From assembly GCF_016899425.1 (NCBI RefSeq), contig NZ_CP045994.1:2108001-2172000 (forward strand): a stretch of 64,000 nt of DNA, read 5' to 3'. The DNA comes from Burkholderia sp. MS389. Its GTDB lineage: Bacteria; Pseudomonadota; Gammaproteobacteria; Burkholderiales; Burkholderiaceae. The notes beneath the pieces were generated by a model. The model searched no databases and was not told the origin of the DNA. It saw only the letters and a list, made by a program, of their open reading frames with translations. A program made the position numbers and the translations under genes. Each line of letters starts with the position of its first letter. Positions within the stretch are counted from its first letter, which is position 1. Positions 9,392 through 17,753 of this stretch are shown here, piece after piece.

Positions 9392-9702
9392 CGTGCGACG
9401 TCGACGATGTAGTCGACGCACTCGCGCGATTCGGCCACCGCGACGACGAATTTCTTCACTTCCTGGTGAACCGGATGCACCTGGTACGCGTCGAGCGCCG
9501 CCTTGTCGGTGAAATCGGAGACGAGCACGATGTCGGCGGTCGCGTCGAGGCCAGGTGTCGCCAGGCCGACGTCGATCTGCAGGGTGCCGGGCACGAGGTC
9601 GCGGCAGCCTTCGAGCTTTTCCTTCAGCTTCAGCGCGTTCTGTGCACGCGTCGCGCCTTCGGCGGATTCTTTCAACTTCCACATGACAATATGTCTAATC
9701 AC
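9388..9702 (-). CDS. Dabb-family (stress-responsive A/B barrel) protein, prophage target gene
   Basis: The 104-residue dimeric alpha-beta-barrel protein starts at GTG 9702 (VIRHIVMWKL), with AGGAG 9 bp upstream. HIVMWKLKES and FVVAVAESRECVDYIVDV are typical of the Dabb fold. Its enzymatic role is unknown. The first ten codons and the RBS are repeated at the other end of the prophage (52922-52979), so phage integration happened at the 5' end of this gene and rebuilt it with a sequence giving the same ten residues. Its present promoter region is therefore likely phage DNA. Confidence 0.88.
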   Translation of the reverse strand: MIRHIVMWKLKESAEGATRAQNALKLKEKLEGCRDLVPGTLQIDVGLATPGLDATADIVLVSDFTDKAALDAYQVHPVHQEVKKFVVAVAESRECVDYIVDVAR

Positions 9703-9730
9703 TTCGTTCGCTCCTGTTCGTGTTGGTTCG
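9673..9730. repeat. attL, left prophage attachment repeat
   Basis: This 58-bp copy matches 52922-52979 at 56 of 58 positions, with a 33-bp identical run at 9698-9730. The two differences (9688 and 9697) both turn ATC into ATT in Dabb codons 5 and 2 and are silent. The repeat contains the GTG start and AGGAG of the Dabb gene. Strand exchange happened somewhere inside it. Confidence 0.88.
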
Positions 9731-9820
9731 CGAATTTGCCGAAAACCCTTTCCGGACGGTCGTCTTTCACCCTTCCACCGTTCGCTTACGTTCGCCGGAA
9801 ATCGTGTCCAGCCGGAAAAA

Positions 9821-9876
9821 AAGGGGGTATAAAAGGGGGTATCATTTTGACCATCTAGAGACGATACCCCCTTTTT
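9821..9876. promoter_or_regulatory. Inverted repeat before the integrase (arm-site or terminator candidate)
   Basis: AAAAGGGGGTAT (9831-9842) pairs with ATACCCCCTTTT (9864-9875) across a 21-bp loop. A direct copy of AAGGGGGTAT sits at 9821-9830. The repeat ends 5 bp before the integrase GTG. On the minus strand it is followed by a T-run and could terminate transcription heading toward the Dabb gene. The relic at 53068-53109 keeps the same pairing with different bases. It may be an integrase-binding site or a hairpin controlling integrase translation. Confidence 0.5.
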
Positions 9877-9880
9877 CACC

Positions 9881-11110
9881 GTGCCACTTACCGACATCAA
9901 GATCCGACAAGCGAAGGCGGTCAACAAGCCTACCAAACTTACCGACGGCAATGGACTGTATCTGTTGGTGAAGCCGTCCGGCTCCAAGCTCTGGCGATAC
10001 AAGTACAGGATTGCCGGGAAGGAAAACCTCTTCGCGATCGGCGAATATCCCACGATCAGCCTTCAAGACGCACGCGCGGCGCGTGACGATGCCCGCGAAC
10101 TCGTCAAGAAGGGACTGCACCCATCGCATGCGCGACAAGAAGTACTGTCGGCGCGCATCGACGAAGGCAAAGCAACTTTTCGCTCAGTCAGCGATGAGTG
10201 GCTGGAGAAGAAGCGGAAGACCTGGACCGAGCGGCACTTTGGCGAAATTCTCCGCATGCTCGAAGCCGATGCGTACCCGTTCATCGGGAACCGCCCCATG
10301 CGTTCTGTTACCGCCCATGACGTGCTTGCTTTGATGCGTCGGGTCGAAGAGCGTGGCTCCCCTTCCGTAGCGATCAAACTACGCCAGTACGTGTCCAATG
10401 TGTTCCAGTATGCGGTGATCACACTGCGAGCTGATACAGATCCCGCGTCGGTGCTGCGTGGTTCGGTCCTGAAACCTCCGACAGAGAATGCTCGGGCGTT
10501 GACCCGTGAAGAACTGAAGAAGCTTTTTCGCCAGCTTCCCACCTACAAGAGCAGACGGACCGCGATTGCGATTCGATTGCTGATGATGCTGTTTCCACGA
10601 ACGATCGAGCTTTGCCGGGCGCGATGGGAAGAAATCGACCTGGGAACCGCCGAATGGAGGGTACCCCCGGAAAAAATCAAATCACGACGCCTGCACATCG
10701 TTCCCCTCCCCACGCAAGCAGTGACACTGCTGCGCGAGCTGCAGGAAATGTACGGAAATCGCGGGTACATCCTGCCGATTCTGCATAGCAACCGAAAGCG
10801 CCCACACATGAGTCGCGCAACGATCAACCGGGCGATCGACTACATGGTTCCGGATAACCCTGAACCGATAACTGGTCATGACTTTCGGGCAACAGCGTCG
10901 ACCAACCTCCATGAAATGGGATGGAAGGACGAAGTCGTCGAAATGCAGTTGTCGCACAAAGACAAGGACAGGACTCGCTCGACATACAACCATGCCAAGT
11001 ATTTGCCAGAGCGTCGGGAGATGATGCAAGCGTGGGCGAACTGGCTCGACGACGTCGAGGCGGAGGTAATCTCCAACGCAGGAGGTGCTGCAAGCACGCC
11101 ACGTCAGTAA
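9881..11110 (+). CDS. int: Phage tyrosine integrase with DUF4102 arm-binding domain
   Basis: The 409-residue site-specific recombinase starts at GTG 9881. The N-terminal about 90 residues (PLTDIKIRQAKAVNKPTKLT, then DGNGLYLLVKPSGSKLWRYK) are the arm-type binding DUF4102 domain, followed by a core-binding domain. The catalytic domain contains the Arg in LFPRTIEL (about 239), HDFR (about 332-335), the His in QLSHKD (about 358) and the Tyr in RSTYNHAKY (about 368). It catalyses integration and excision at the Dabb-gene att site. One AAAGCAACTTT motif (10169-10179) lies inside the gene. Confidence 0.96.
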   Translation: MPLTDIKIRQAKAVNKPTKLTDGNGLYLLVKPSGSKLWRYKYRIAGKENLFAIGEYPTISLQDARAARDDARELVKKGLHPSHARQEVLSARIDEGKATFRSVSDEWLEKKRKTWTERHFGEILRMLEADAYPFIGNRPMRSVTAHDVLALMRRVEERGSPSVAIKLRQYVSNVFQYAVITLRADTDPASVLRGSVLKPPTENARALTREELKKLFRQLPTYKSRRTAIAIRLLMMLFPRTIELCRARWEEIDLGTAEWRVPPEKIKSRRLHIVPLPTQAVTLLRELQEMYGNRGYILPILHSNRKRPHMSRATINRAIDYMVPDNPEPITGHDFRATASTNLHEMGWKDEVVEMQLSHKDKDRTRSTYNHAKYLPERREMMQAWANWLDDVEAEVISNAGGAASTPRQ

Positions 11111-11357
11111 GCGATGACGCAGCTGTAGGGCCAATGATCTAGACTAGACCGGACCGTCAAGGACCCTAGTCAACCCGAGTACCTCGCTCCGCTGCTGGTT
11201 GCACTGGGTCGAGCACATGCGCGGCAGTGCTTCTGAGCGTCGATCCTATGCGCGCGGTTGCAACGTTACTCGTAGCCTGCGAGACTCCCTTGCCCCTTGG
11301 CACAAAATTCCAATTAGAAAGTTGCGCCACAACTTACGCTCCACGGAGAAAAACGAC

Positions 11358-12089
11358 ATGACGCAGAAAAAGAAAGAGCCACGCGTTCGACGCTCCAAAG
11401 CTGAAATTCAGAACGCACTCCGCTCCCAGCTCGCGCTTCTGGCGAAATCGTGCCGAGAGTTTGACGAAGGTGACCGCGATGAAATTGTGCGGATTGCACA
11501 GGCGTTGCGCGTGATCCTGAATTCAAATGGTCGCGACAACGTATCCTTGGTGGCTCAACTCGGCGAAAATCAGGCCCGGTTCATCGACACGGCAGCACGC
11601 TTCTCCGAGACAAATCTACTGACTTACGCGGGCTTGATTCGCGTGCGAATCGATGTGTCTCCCGATTCTCAAACCATGCGCCCATTGCCTGTATTCGACA
11701 ATCAACTCGGACATTCACGGAAACTTGTCCGCTTTGCGGACTGGTGGAATATCTTCCCGGTGATTCGAGACAACACTCGTGAGAAATTCACGCGCCGACA
11801 ACTAGTTGGTTGGATGGCAAATGAAGACGGCGGAAGTCACGTTGACCCCGGACTCACCGCCGCTTACCATCGTCTGTCCCGCACAAACGCGCTGGGACAC
11901 GTTCTCAGCATCCCCGGCTCCGATGAGATTCCGCTCCTCGGAGCCGTTGATGCAACCATTCGGCAGATCGCACATGAGGTGCTTCGGACGTTTCAACGCA
12001 GGCACCCTGAATGGCTTCACGGTGTCCGCTATGAAATGTATATGACGTCAACACCTCCAGACGAGCCTATCGCAGCGTCTATGCCGTAG
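11358..12089 (+). CDS. Unknown prophage cargo protein with NEDGGSHVDP motif
   Basis: The 243-residue product starts at ATG 11358, preceded by GGAG. Upstream in-frame ATGs lack a good RBS. The N-terminus is very basic (MTQKKKEPRVRRSKAEI). The most distinctive segment is FTRRQLVGWMANEDGGSHVD followed by PGLTAAY, about residues 150-176, which looks like a conserved block with candidate catalytic Asp and His. I recognise this block from unannotated bacterial proteins but know no function. There is no signal peptide or membrane segment. Being next to the integrase and not needed for virions, it is probably lysogenic-conversion cargo. Confidence 0.7.
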   Translation: MTQKKKEPRVRRSKAEIQNALRSQLALLAKSCREFDEGDRDEIVRIAQALRVILNSNGRDNVSLVAQLGENQARFIDTAARFSETNLLTYAGLIRVRIDVSPDSQTMRPLPVFDNQLGHSRKLVRFADWWNIFPVIRDNTREKFTRRQLVGWMANEDGGSHVDPGLTAAYHRLSRTNALGHVLSIPGSDEIPLLGAVDATIRQIAHEVLRTFQRRHPEWLHGVRYEMYMTSTPPDEPIAASMP

Positions 12090-12160
12090 TTCAGGGAATG
12101 GAATGATAAGCGCAAGGCTTGTCCAGCAAAGGTTCCGCCCCTTGCTGTAGCAAATTTGTA

Positions 12161-12197
12161 GCACGTGAAAAAGCCCGCTCGCGGCGGGTTTTTGTGC
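12161..12197. terminator. Hairpin terminator after the first cargo gene
   Basis: CCCGC (12174-12178) pairs with GCGGG (12184-12188), flanked by AAAAA on the left and TTTTT on the right, with outer GCAC/GTGC pairing. This is a good intrinsic terminator in both directions. It separates the two unknown cargo genes into different transcripts. Confidence 0.7.
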
Positions 12198-12330
12198 TTT
12201 TGGGCGCCGATCCTGCCACTTGGTTGCAAAGCAATTTGCAGTGCCCGATGATGCAGCAGTACCTGTACCTTATCTGACAAGGCCCTGCGCACAAACCCGC
12301 CCCCTCGTGCCCGTCCATACGAGTGAAAAA

Positions 12331-13533
12331 ATGACATTAAGTACCCCAGCCACCCCGGACTACCCTCGCGTTATGCAACGTAGTAGCGCTCCCGTGTTTC
12401 GAGGAGCGGCTCATGGTGTTCAACTACTTTGCGAGCAATGTCAGAGTGTGCTGGTAGAAGGATACGAACCTAGGCGCCTTATCGCACTTGATATCCAGTG
12501 CTTCGCGTGCAGCGGTGTAACCCGCACTCCATCCTGGCCCGACGATGAGGCGCTTCCCACGCCGTTAGTGTCGCTCGGTCGTACCGGACGCTTTAGTGTG
12601 ACTACTGTCGATCTAACTGCTGGCGCAGCGGTATTTACGTGTGATCAGGAAATTGAACGGGTGCGCGCCCTCACTGGAGCGGCACGACGAGCCGCAAATG
12701 GCGACGCGATTTCGTTGAGCAACGATGACTTAGATGCAATGGTAGAAGAGTTAGATCTACTGACCGGACAGTCTTTCAAGCCCGCAATCAAGTCCGTTGA
12801 GCGAGCGATCCGCGCTGGAAATCACTATTTTCTCCAGTGTCCTCCTGCATGGGCCGTGGTACACCTCAGAGAACGATTAGCCGCCGGTGAAATCGGAGCC
12901 GTCGACGACCAGCATGCAATCGGCTACCTGCAGCTCGCCCGCCACTTTTGCGGCCGATGGAGCCATCATCGCCTCTTTCCGGTTATCGGGAGGTCGCTAT
13001 GTAATGAATTTCATCACGCGATGACTATGCTGGGCATCGCGAGCCATCTTGATGATCATGGCACGGCGATCGGAATCACTGCCCCAGTCCGCCAAGGACA
13101 ATCGCCGGATTTGTACGTCAACGTCTCGGCAAGCGATCGCTTGTCCGTAGAAGTGAAGGCGCCCAAAGCACTATTCTGGCCCTCGTTGGCTCCGTCAAAA
13201 GAAGAGATTGAAAGATGCATGAGGAAAGAACTTCAGGCAGCTCGTAACCAACTCACCGGCGCTCTTGGAGGTATCGTAGTGATTGGGGGTAGCCATCCCG
13301 AGCCTGCCGTAGGTCGCGCTTTCTCTGAATGCATTGAGGAGATCATGGACGGAAAGAGACACGTCTCCTCGCGCATAGCAGCAATAGCCGGTGTTTTTTT
13401 CACCAGCGCATTTGACATCGGTACCACGCCTACATCCGCGACATTCCAGCAACAATGCGCCGTCACGGTACGCTTGAATCCAAAATTCGACGGGCCAAAC
13501 CCGGTGGTCCCCACGGAAAGGCCACGGAACTAG
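12331..13533 (+). CDS. Unknown cargo protein with zinc ribbon and possible PD-(D/E)XK nuclease core
   Basis: The product is 400 residues if started at ATG 12331. The frame opens at 12220 and an ATG at 12373 is also possible, as the RBS is weak. Near the N-terminus two CxxC pairs (C34/C37 and C57/C60) form a zinc ribbon. The C-terminal half has SPDLYVNVSA and then RLSVEVKAPK, that is Asp about 262 and E-V-K about 274-276, spaced as in PD-(D/E)XK nucleases and followed by helices rich in Glu and Arg. A DNA-targeting defence or restriction role is inferred, not shown. GC is lower than in the phage core genes, which suggests separate acquisition. Confidence 0.6.
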   Translation: MTLSTPATPDYPRVMQRSSAPVFRGAAHGVQLLCEQCQSVLVEGYEPRRLIALDIQCFACSGVTRTPSWPDDEALPTPLVSLGRTGRFSVTTVDLTAGAAVFTCDQEIERVRALTGAARRAANGDAISLSNDDLDAMVEELDLLTGQSFKPAIKSVERAIRAGNHYFLQCPPAWAVVHLRERLAAGEIGAVDDQHAIGYLQLARHFCGRWSHHRLFPVIGRSLCNEFHHAMTMLGIASHLDDHGTAIGITAPVRQGQSPDLYVNVSASDRLSVEVKAPKALFWPSLAPSKEEIERCMRKELQAARNQLTGALGGIVVIGGSHPEPAVGRAFSECIEEIMDGKRHVSSRIAAIAGVFFTSAFDIGTTPTSATFQQQCAVTVRLNPKFDGPNPVVPTERPRN

Positions 13534-13897
13534 AATCGTGTATGAAAGCTTGCAGTCAACCAACGTTCTTGCTACTGCTCCTAGCGCGAGAAAGTTACTT
13601 TGACTCCGCAATCAGCTCGCCGGCAGGATACAGGCGCAACATCGAGCGCGCGGCTTCAACGTCGGATGTTGTGAGCCACTCCTCCCAGTCGTCCGGCCTC
13701 AAGATCACGACAGACCGCTTTTCATCGGCCGGTTTGTGCATGCGCGACATCAGCGGATGGCCGTCGGCGTTGACGGTGAGCATCGCCGTCGCATGAACGT
13801 CCGATCCGTCCCGGCGGCGCAGCGTTTGCCAGATACCGGCGACGCACATCGTGGGGCGATCGATTACGCTGATGCGCTGCCACACGCACGGACCTAG

Positions 13898-15250
13898 CAG
13901 GCTGTTGAAATTCGGAACGGTGTAAACGGGCGTTGCGAGCGGTGCGTTAGAGATATCGTGTTCATGACCTTGGGCAGATAAGAGCGATGCGCGGAATGGA
14001 CGAGATGCAGGAACCGCTGTTCACGACGGTGAAGCTGGAAGATTTCGTGCCGGCCGATCACCCGTTGCGGCCGCTCCGGCTGCTGGTCAATCAGGCACTG
14101 AAGCGGCTCAACGGGTTGTTCGGCACGATCTACGCGGACAGCGGCCGCGCGTCGATTGCACCGGAGAAGCTGTTGCGTGCGTTGTTGCTGCAGGTGTTCT
14201 ACTCGGTACGCAGCGAGCGCATGCTGATGGAGCAGATGCGCTACAACCTGCTGTTCCGCTGGTTCGTCGGCTTGGCCATCGAAGACGCCGTGTGGGACCA
14301 CTCGGTGTTCTCGAAGAACCGGGATCGACTGCTGGAGCACGACGTGGTCGAAGCGTTCTTTACCGAAGTCATGAGCCTGGCCGACAAGCAAGGGCTGCTG
14401 TCCAGAGAACACTTCTCGGTCGATGGCACGCTGATCCAGGCTTGGGCCAGCCACAAGAGCTTCCGGCCCAAGGACGGTTCGGACGATCCGCCAGCCGGCG
14501 GTGGCCGCAATGTCGACACCGACTGGAAGGGCAAGCGGCGCAGCAACGACACGCATGAATCGAGCACCGATCCGGATGCGCGCCTGTTCCGCAAGGGGCG
14601 GCAAAGCGGAGCCATCCTTTGTTATCAGGGGCACATCCTGATGGAGAACCGCTCGGGCTTGGTGGTCGGCGCAGTGGTCAGCCACGCTGATGGTTTCGGC
14701 GAACGCGCGAGTGCGTTGCGCCTGCTCGATTGCGTGCCGGGTCGTCACGCCAAGACGCTCGGCGCCGACAAGGGTTACGACATGCGCGACTTTGTGCGGG
14801 ATTGCCGAGCGCGCAAAGTGACGCCACACGTCGCGCGCAACGACACGCATCAAGGCGGCAGTGCGATCGACGGCCGCACCTCGCGGCACGCCGGTTATGG
14901 CATTAGCCAAGTGATTCGCAAACGCATCGAAGAGCACTTCGGCTGGGGCAAGACCGTCGGCAGGATTCGACAGACCGCGTATCGCGGCCTCAAACGGGTC
15001 GACCAGCACTTCAAGCTGACGATGCTGGCGAGCAATCTGACTCGAATGGCGCGAATGCTGACGGTGGTGCCGCCGCAAGGAGCGGTGCAATGAGCCGCCC
15101 AAGCGCGGCCGTCGTACGGCAACGCGCCGGCTGGATCGCTCGCGAACGGTCCAGCTTCGGCGATTCGTTGGCAACTCGGCAGCCAAGCGCATACGAAATC
15201 CTTTTAAACAGTGCCCCAGTCATCAAAGCGAGGCGCTTTTCAACAGCCTG
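13898..15250 (+). mobile_element. IS5-family insertion sequence (1353 bp)
   Basis: Both ends carry the inverted repeat CAGGCTGTTGAAA (13898-13910 and its complement ending at 15250). The flanking target duplication is CTAG (13894-13897 and 15251-15254), which fits the YTAR target of IS5-group elements. One transposase gene fills most of it. The ends and the gene are intact, so it may still be mobile. It sits inside the SRAP gene of the prophage. Confidence 0.94.
13987..15093 (+). CDS. IS5-family DDE transposase
   Basis: The 368-residue transposase has an N-terminal DUF772-type domain (LRALLLQVFYSVRSERMLME) and a DDE catalytic core: Asp in HFSVDGTLIQAW (about 145), Asp in GADKGYD (about 260) and Glu in KRIEEHFGW (about 315). 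It cuts and joins the IS ends. Length and motifs are complete. It reads opposite to the interrupted SRAP gene. Confidence 0.94.
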   Translation: MRGMDEMQEPLFTTVKLEDFVPADHPLRPLRLLVNQALKRLNGLFGTIYADSGRASIAPEKLLRALLLQVFYSVRSERMLMEQMRYNLLFRWFVGLAIEDAVWDHSVFSKNRDRLLEHDVVEAFFTEVMSLADKQGLLSREHFSVDGTLIQAWASHKSFRPKDGSDDPPAGGGRNVDTDWKGKRRSNDTHESSTDPDARLFRKGRQSGAILCYQGHILMENRSGLVVGAVVSHADGFGERASALRLLDCVPGRHAKTLGADKGYDMRDFVRDCRARKVTPHVARNDTHQGGSAIDGRTSRHAGYGISQVIRKRIEEHFGWGKTVGRIRQTAYRGLKRVDQHFKLTMLASNLTRMARMLTVVPPQGAVQ

Positions 15251-15736
15251 CTAGCACCCATTTGCCATCGTTCCCTTGATAGGCGTCCGGATACGACGGC
15301 TCGACGACGTACTTGGCCGGGATGAGGCAGCGGCCCCCGGCTCGCCACGTTGGAGCGAATAGCCGCGACTTCCCGACGTTGTCATCGCGCACGTTCATCA
15401 GCGTGCGCATTATGTCCGGCTTCTTGCCGGCCGCCTTTGCCGCTTCAATCCGCTCCTTCTGAATCGCACGCGGCACAAAGCCGAAGCTGGCGAGCAGCGG
15501 CTTGAACTGCCCGTCGACGTAGCCGACGATCGGCGCGTCGTAGTCCTGGTAGATCTCGGGCTTCCACGGGGTCCAGCGGTACAGGTCACGGAAGCTGTCG
15601 ATCTTGAGCTCGCTCAGGCCCGGATCCTCGCCCGGCGCCACGTAATTCGTGCACATCGCCGTCCCCAATTTTCGATCTTGACGGCACCATCTTACCCCGC
15701 GCTACACTGTACATCCATACAGCATCACGTCGCATC

Positions 15737-16189
15737 ATGAAACCGCGCTGGGCCTATATCTGGGAGTACACGCACCTCGAATCCGGGGAGCGCCGGCGCA
15801 CGCACCTCCCTGTGACGCGGGGAGAATTTCAGTCCTACACCGGACAGTTCCCCGATGAATCGGACCCGCGCCCGCTGGAGGAGACGAAGGTCGATCGAAA
15901 TGTGGTGCCGCTTAGGGAGCCATGCCGCCGCCACGTGCCGATGCCGGACTTCGTCGCCCCGACCGAAGCGGAGCTGCGCGAGCTCTGGCGCACCAACCGC
16001 GACCCCGAGGTACGGCGCCTGATCCTCGAGATCGTGGCGCTGCGAAAGTCTCTTGAGAAGGTCATGGACTGGTGGCAGACGACCGAAAGTGCGACGTCGA
16101 ACCGTGGCGATCTGGACGGTCCGTTTGGGCCGTTTCGAAAGCTATACCACCTGCTGGGAGAAGAGATGCTGCGCGCCGGCATGAAGTGA
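15737..16189 (+). CDS. Unknown small phage protein
   Basis: The 150-residue product begins MKPRWAYIWEYTHLESGERR, divergent from SRAP with 80 bp between them. It is charged and soluble, with a predicted helix around ELRELWRTNRDPEVRRLILE. There is no motif I can name. The gene is compact, follows phage codon use and precedes a second small gene by 47 bp, so it is likely real. The function is unknown. Confidence 0.6.
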   Translation: MKPRWAYIWEYTHLESGERRRTHLPVTRGEFQSYTGQFPDESDPRPLEETKVDRNVVPLREPCRRHVPMPDFVAPTEAELRELWRTNRDPEVRRLILEIVALRKSLEKVMDWWQTTESATSNRGDLDGPFGPFRKLYHLLGEEMLRAGMK

Positions 16190-16236
16190 GGGCGCGGCTA
16201 TGGCATCCTGAACGTTCGTCGCACTTGGAGATCGAC

Positions 16237-16626
16237 ATGCGCACGATTGCGGAAGAATTCAGGGATTCCGACGACGACTGGTTTGGCTTCGCCTCGGCGC
16301 AAGACCGGAAGGACGGCCATTCGCTGCGAGCGTACCTGCTGCGTTACCTGGACCGCATTCCGGAACACCATGTCGTCGTGAACGTCGAGCTCGTACTACG
16401 CACGGAGTATCCGCCTCGCGGCGTTCGTCCGCCGTACCTCTGCGTCGTCCACTTCGATCCGGGGCACTCGACCGACTTGCCGCTCACATGGAAGCGCAAC
16501 ATCGAGGAACTCAAATTCGATTCCAAAACTACGTACGTCGAATGCGGATACGACATTTTCGACTCGTTCAGCGACGTCAAGATGGACCTGACGGCGCGCG
16601 GATTCTACATCGAACCGCTCAACTAG
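16237..16626 (+). CDS. Unknown small phage protein
   Basis: The 129-residue product starts at ATG 16237, preceded by TTGGAG. An open frame reaches back to 16072 but overlaps the previous gene. The acidic N-terminus (FRDSDDDWFGFA) is followed by alternating strands such as HHVVVNVELVLRTEY and YLCVVHFDP. There is no signal peptide or membrane segment. It lies directly upstream of the type VI cassette but is separated from it by about 200 bp, so a link to the effector module is uncertain. Confidence 0.6.
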   Translation: MRTIAEEFRDSDDDWFGFASAQDRKDGHSLRAYLLRYLDRIPEHHVVVNVELVLRTEYPPRGVRPPYLCVVHFDPGHSTDLPLTWKRNIEELKFDSKTTYVECGYDIFDSFSDVKMDLTARGFYIEPLN

Positions 16627-16832
16627 GCTCCAACGGACGATAGGTCCCGGACAAACCCTGCGGTGTCCCGGCGAACGATGCGACGTGTGAGCAGACACCC
16701 GCGCGCAAATCCCACTTGTCACCGCTGCCCCAATTCGATTAGCGAACGTAGACAGCCGTGAGGGGCGTCATTGGGCGGTCGTTCCTCGGTTGATGGTAAA
16801 TTCATACAAAAACCACACCTACGAGAGAACAT

Positions 16833-17246
16833 ATGGCCCGAGCCATGATCTGCGTCGGCGACACGACGACGCATGGCGGCCGCGTGCTGGAGGGCAGTGC
16901 GACCGCGACCATTGATGGAAAGCCCATTGCCGGCGTCGGGCACAAGGTACTTTGCCCACAGTGCAAGGGGGTCTTTCCGATCCTTGCGACTGGGCGACAA
17001 TACTCGCACACGTTCGACGGACGAGAAACCGCCGTCGAGGGCATGAAAACCGCGTGCGGAGCGACGCTGATCGCATCGCAGTCGTCAGCGACGTTCGAGG
17101 ACGTCGGATCAGGAAAAGCGACGACTGGCGGCGCAAGTACCGCCATCGCAGCGACTGCCGCAGCGCTTGCTCCCTCACCGACGCTCTGTCTCGAATGCCT
17201 GAAAGCTGCGGCCGAGAATGCCGCGACGATGATCGCGCGCGGGTAG
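16833..17246 (+). CDS. PAAR-domain protein (type VI secretion spike tip)
   Basis: In the 137-residue protein the N-terminal about 95 residues are a PAAR domain (MICVGDTTTHGG, SATATIDGKPIAGVGHKVLC, CGATLIASQSS). The short C-terminal tail has two more cysteines (TLCLECLKA). PAAR proteins form the sharp cone on VgrG in type VI secretion and recruit effectors. No vgrG is present here, so it would use a host-encoded VgrG. It heads a five-gene cassette with chaperone, toxin and immunity genes (16833-19416). The phage tail spike gpV is encoded separately at 32525-33205. Confidence 0.9.
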   Translation: MARAMICVGDTTTHGGRVLEGSATATIDGKPIAGVGHKVLCPQCKGVFPILATGRQYSHTFDGRETAVEGMKTACGATLIASQSSATFEDVGSGKATTGGASTAIAATAAALAPSPTLCLECLKAAAENAATMIARG

Positions 17247-17249
17247 CCC

Positions 17250-17753
17250 ATGACCGGAAATTCGATCGAAGCCTTCTTCTTCAAGCGTCAACAGCAGTTG
17301 ACCATGCAGGTGCATCTGTACGCCCTCGTCGACGGCCTTCTCTACGCTGATGCGGCCGGCGGTTCATCGCCCCAACGATCGCAGTCGGCCATAGCTGTAT
17401 TCGATGGCACGCAGGACGCGTCACTCGCAGACGCTGGGCCGTGGCTTTTTGCGTACGAGGCTGCGGCCGGCAATATCCGACGAACTCTCTCCACAATGGC
17501 CAGCGGCTCCACCGGCGTGTCGTGGCTGATCAGCGCATATCCGATCGAATCACTCGCTGACGAGCTGCGCGGCCGCCTCGACGTACGCTTGCCCAATGGA
17601 AGCACGGCCCTGCTCCGCTTCTACGATGCCCGCATCATGGCCGACATGGCGTCGCTGATGGAATTCACGCAGCGCATGCAGTTCTTCGTGCCGACATTCG
17701 ACTGGCTCGTCGAAGTGAATGGAAAACTCAGGGGAGTACACCCGCATGCTTGA
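17250..17753 (+). CDS. DUF4123 effector chaperone (Tap/TEC family)
   Basis: The 167-residue protein shows the DUF4123 pattern: an early hydrophobic strand VHLYALVDGLLY, a middle GPWLFAYE, and the signature segment LLRFYDARIMADM near residue 130. DUF4123 proteins bind type VI effectors and load them on VgrG or PAAR. Start ATG 17250 is 3 bp after the PAAR stop, and its stop overlaps the next start by 8 bp, showing tight co-translation in the cassette. Confidence 0.82.
   Translation: MTGNSIEAFFFKRQQQLTMQVHLYALVDGLLYADAAGGSSPQRSQSAIAVFDGTQDASLADAGPWLFAYEAAAGNIRRTLSTMASGSTGVSWLISAYPIESLADELRGRLDVRLPNGSTALLRFYDARIMADMASLMEFTQRMQFFVPTFDWLVEVNGKLRGVHPHA

Larger units (their letters stand above)
13595..15656 (-). 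pseudogene. SRAP-domain (YedK/HMCES-like) gene split by an IS element
   Basis: The N-terminal part (15656-15255) begins MCTNYVAPG, with the catalytic Cys2 used by SRAP proteins to cross-link abasic sites in single-stranded DNA. It includes LMNVRDDNVGKSR and the RCLIPAKYVVEPSY block. The C-terminal part (13893-13595) contains the active-site His region LMSRMHKPADEKRSVVIL. Removing 13898-15250 and one CTAG copy joins the halves in frame (KWVL, GPCVWQRI) into 234 residues, the normal family length. The insertion therefore inactivated a gene that was intact before. Its stop codon lies inside one AAAGTTACTTT motif. Confidence 0.9.

Noticed and set aside
9673..9730. Possible tRNA as the attachment site
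   Set aside because: No cloverleaf can be drawn. The repeat is the start of the Dabb coding sequence and its RBS.
16833..17246. PAAR protein as tip of the phage's own tail
   Set aside because: The phage spike gpV carries its own HxH apex, and the PAAR gene is grouped with type VI chaperone and toxin genes, far from the tail genes.
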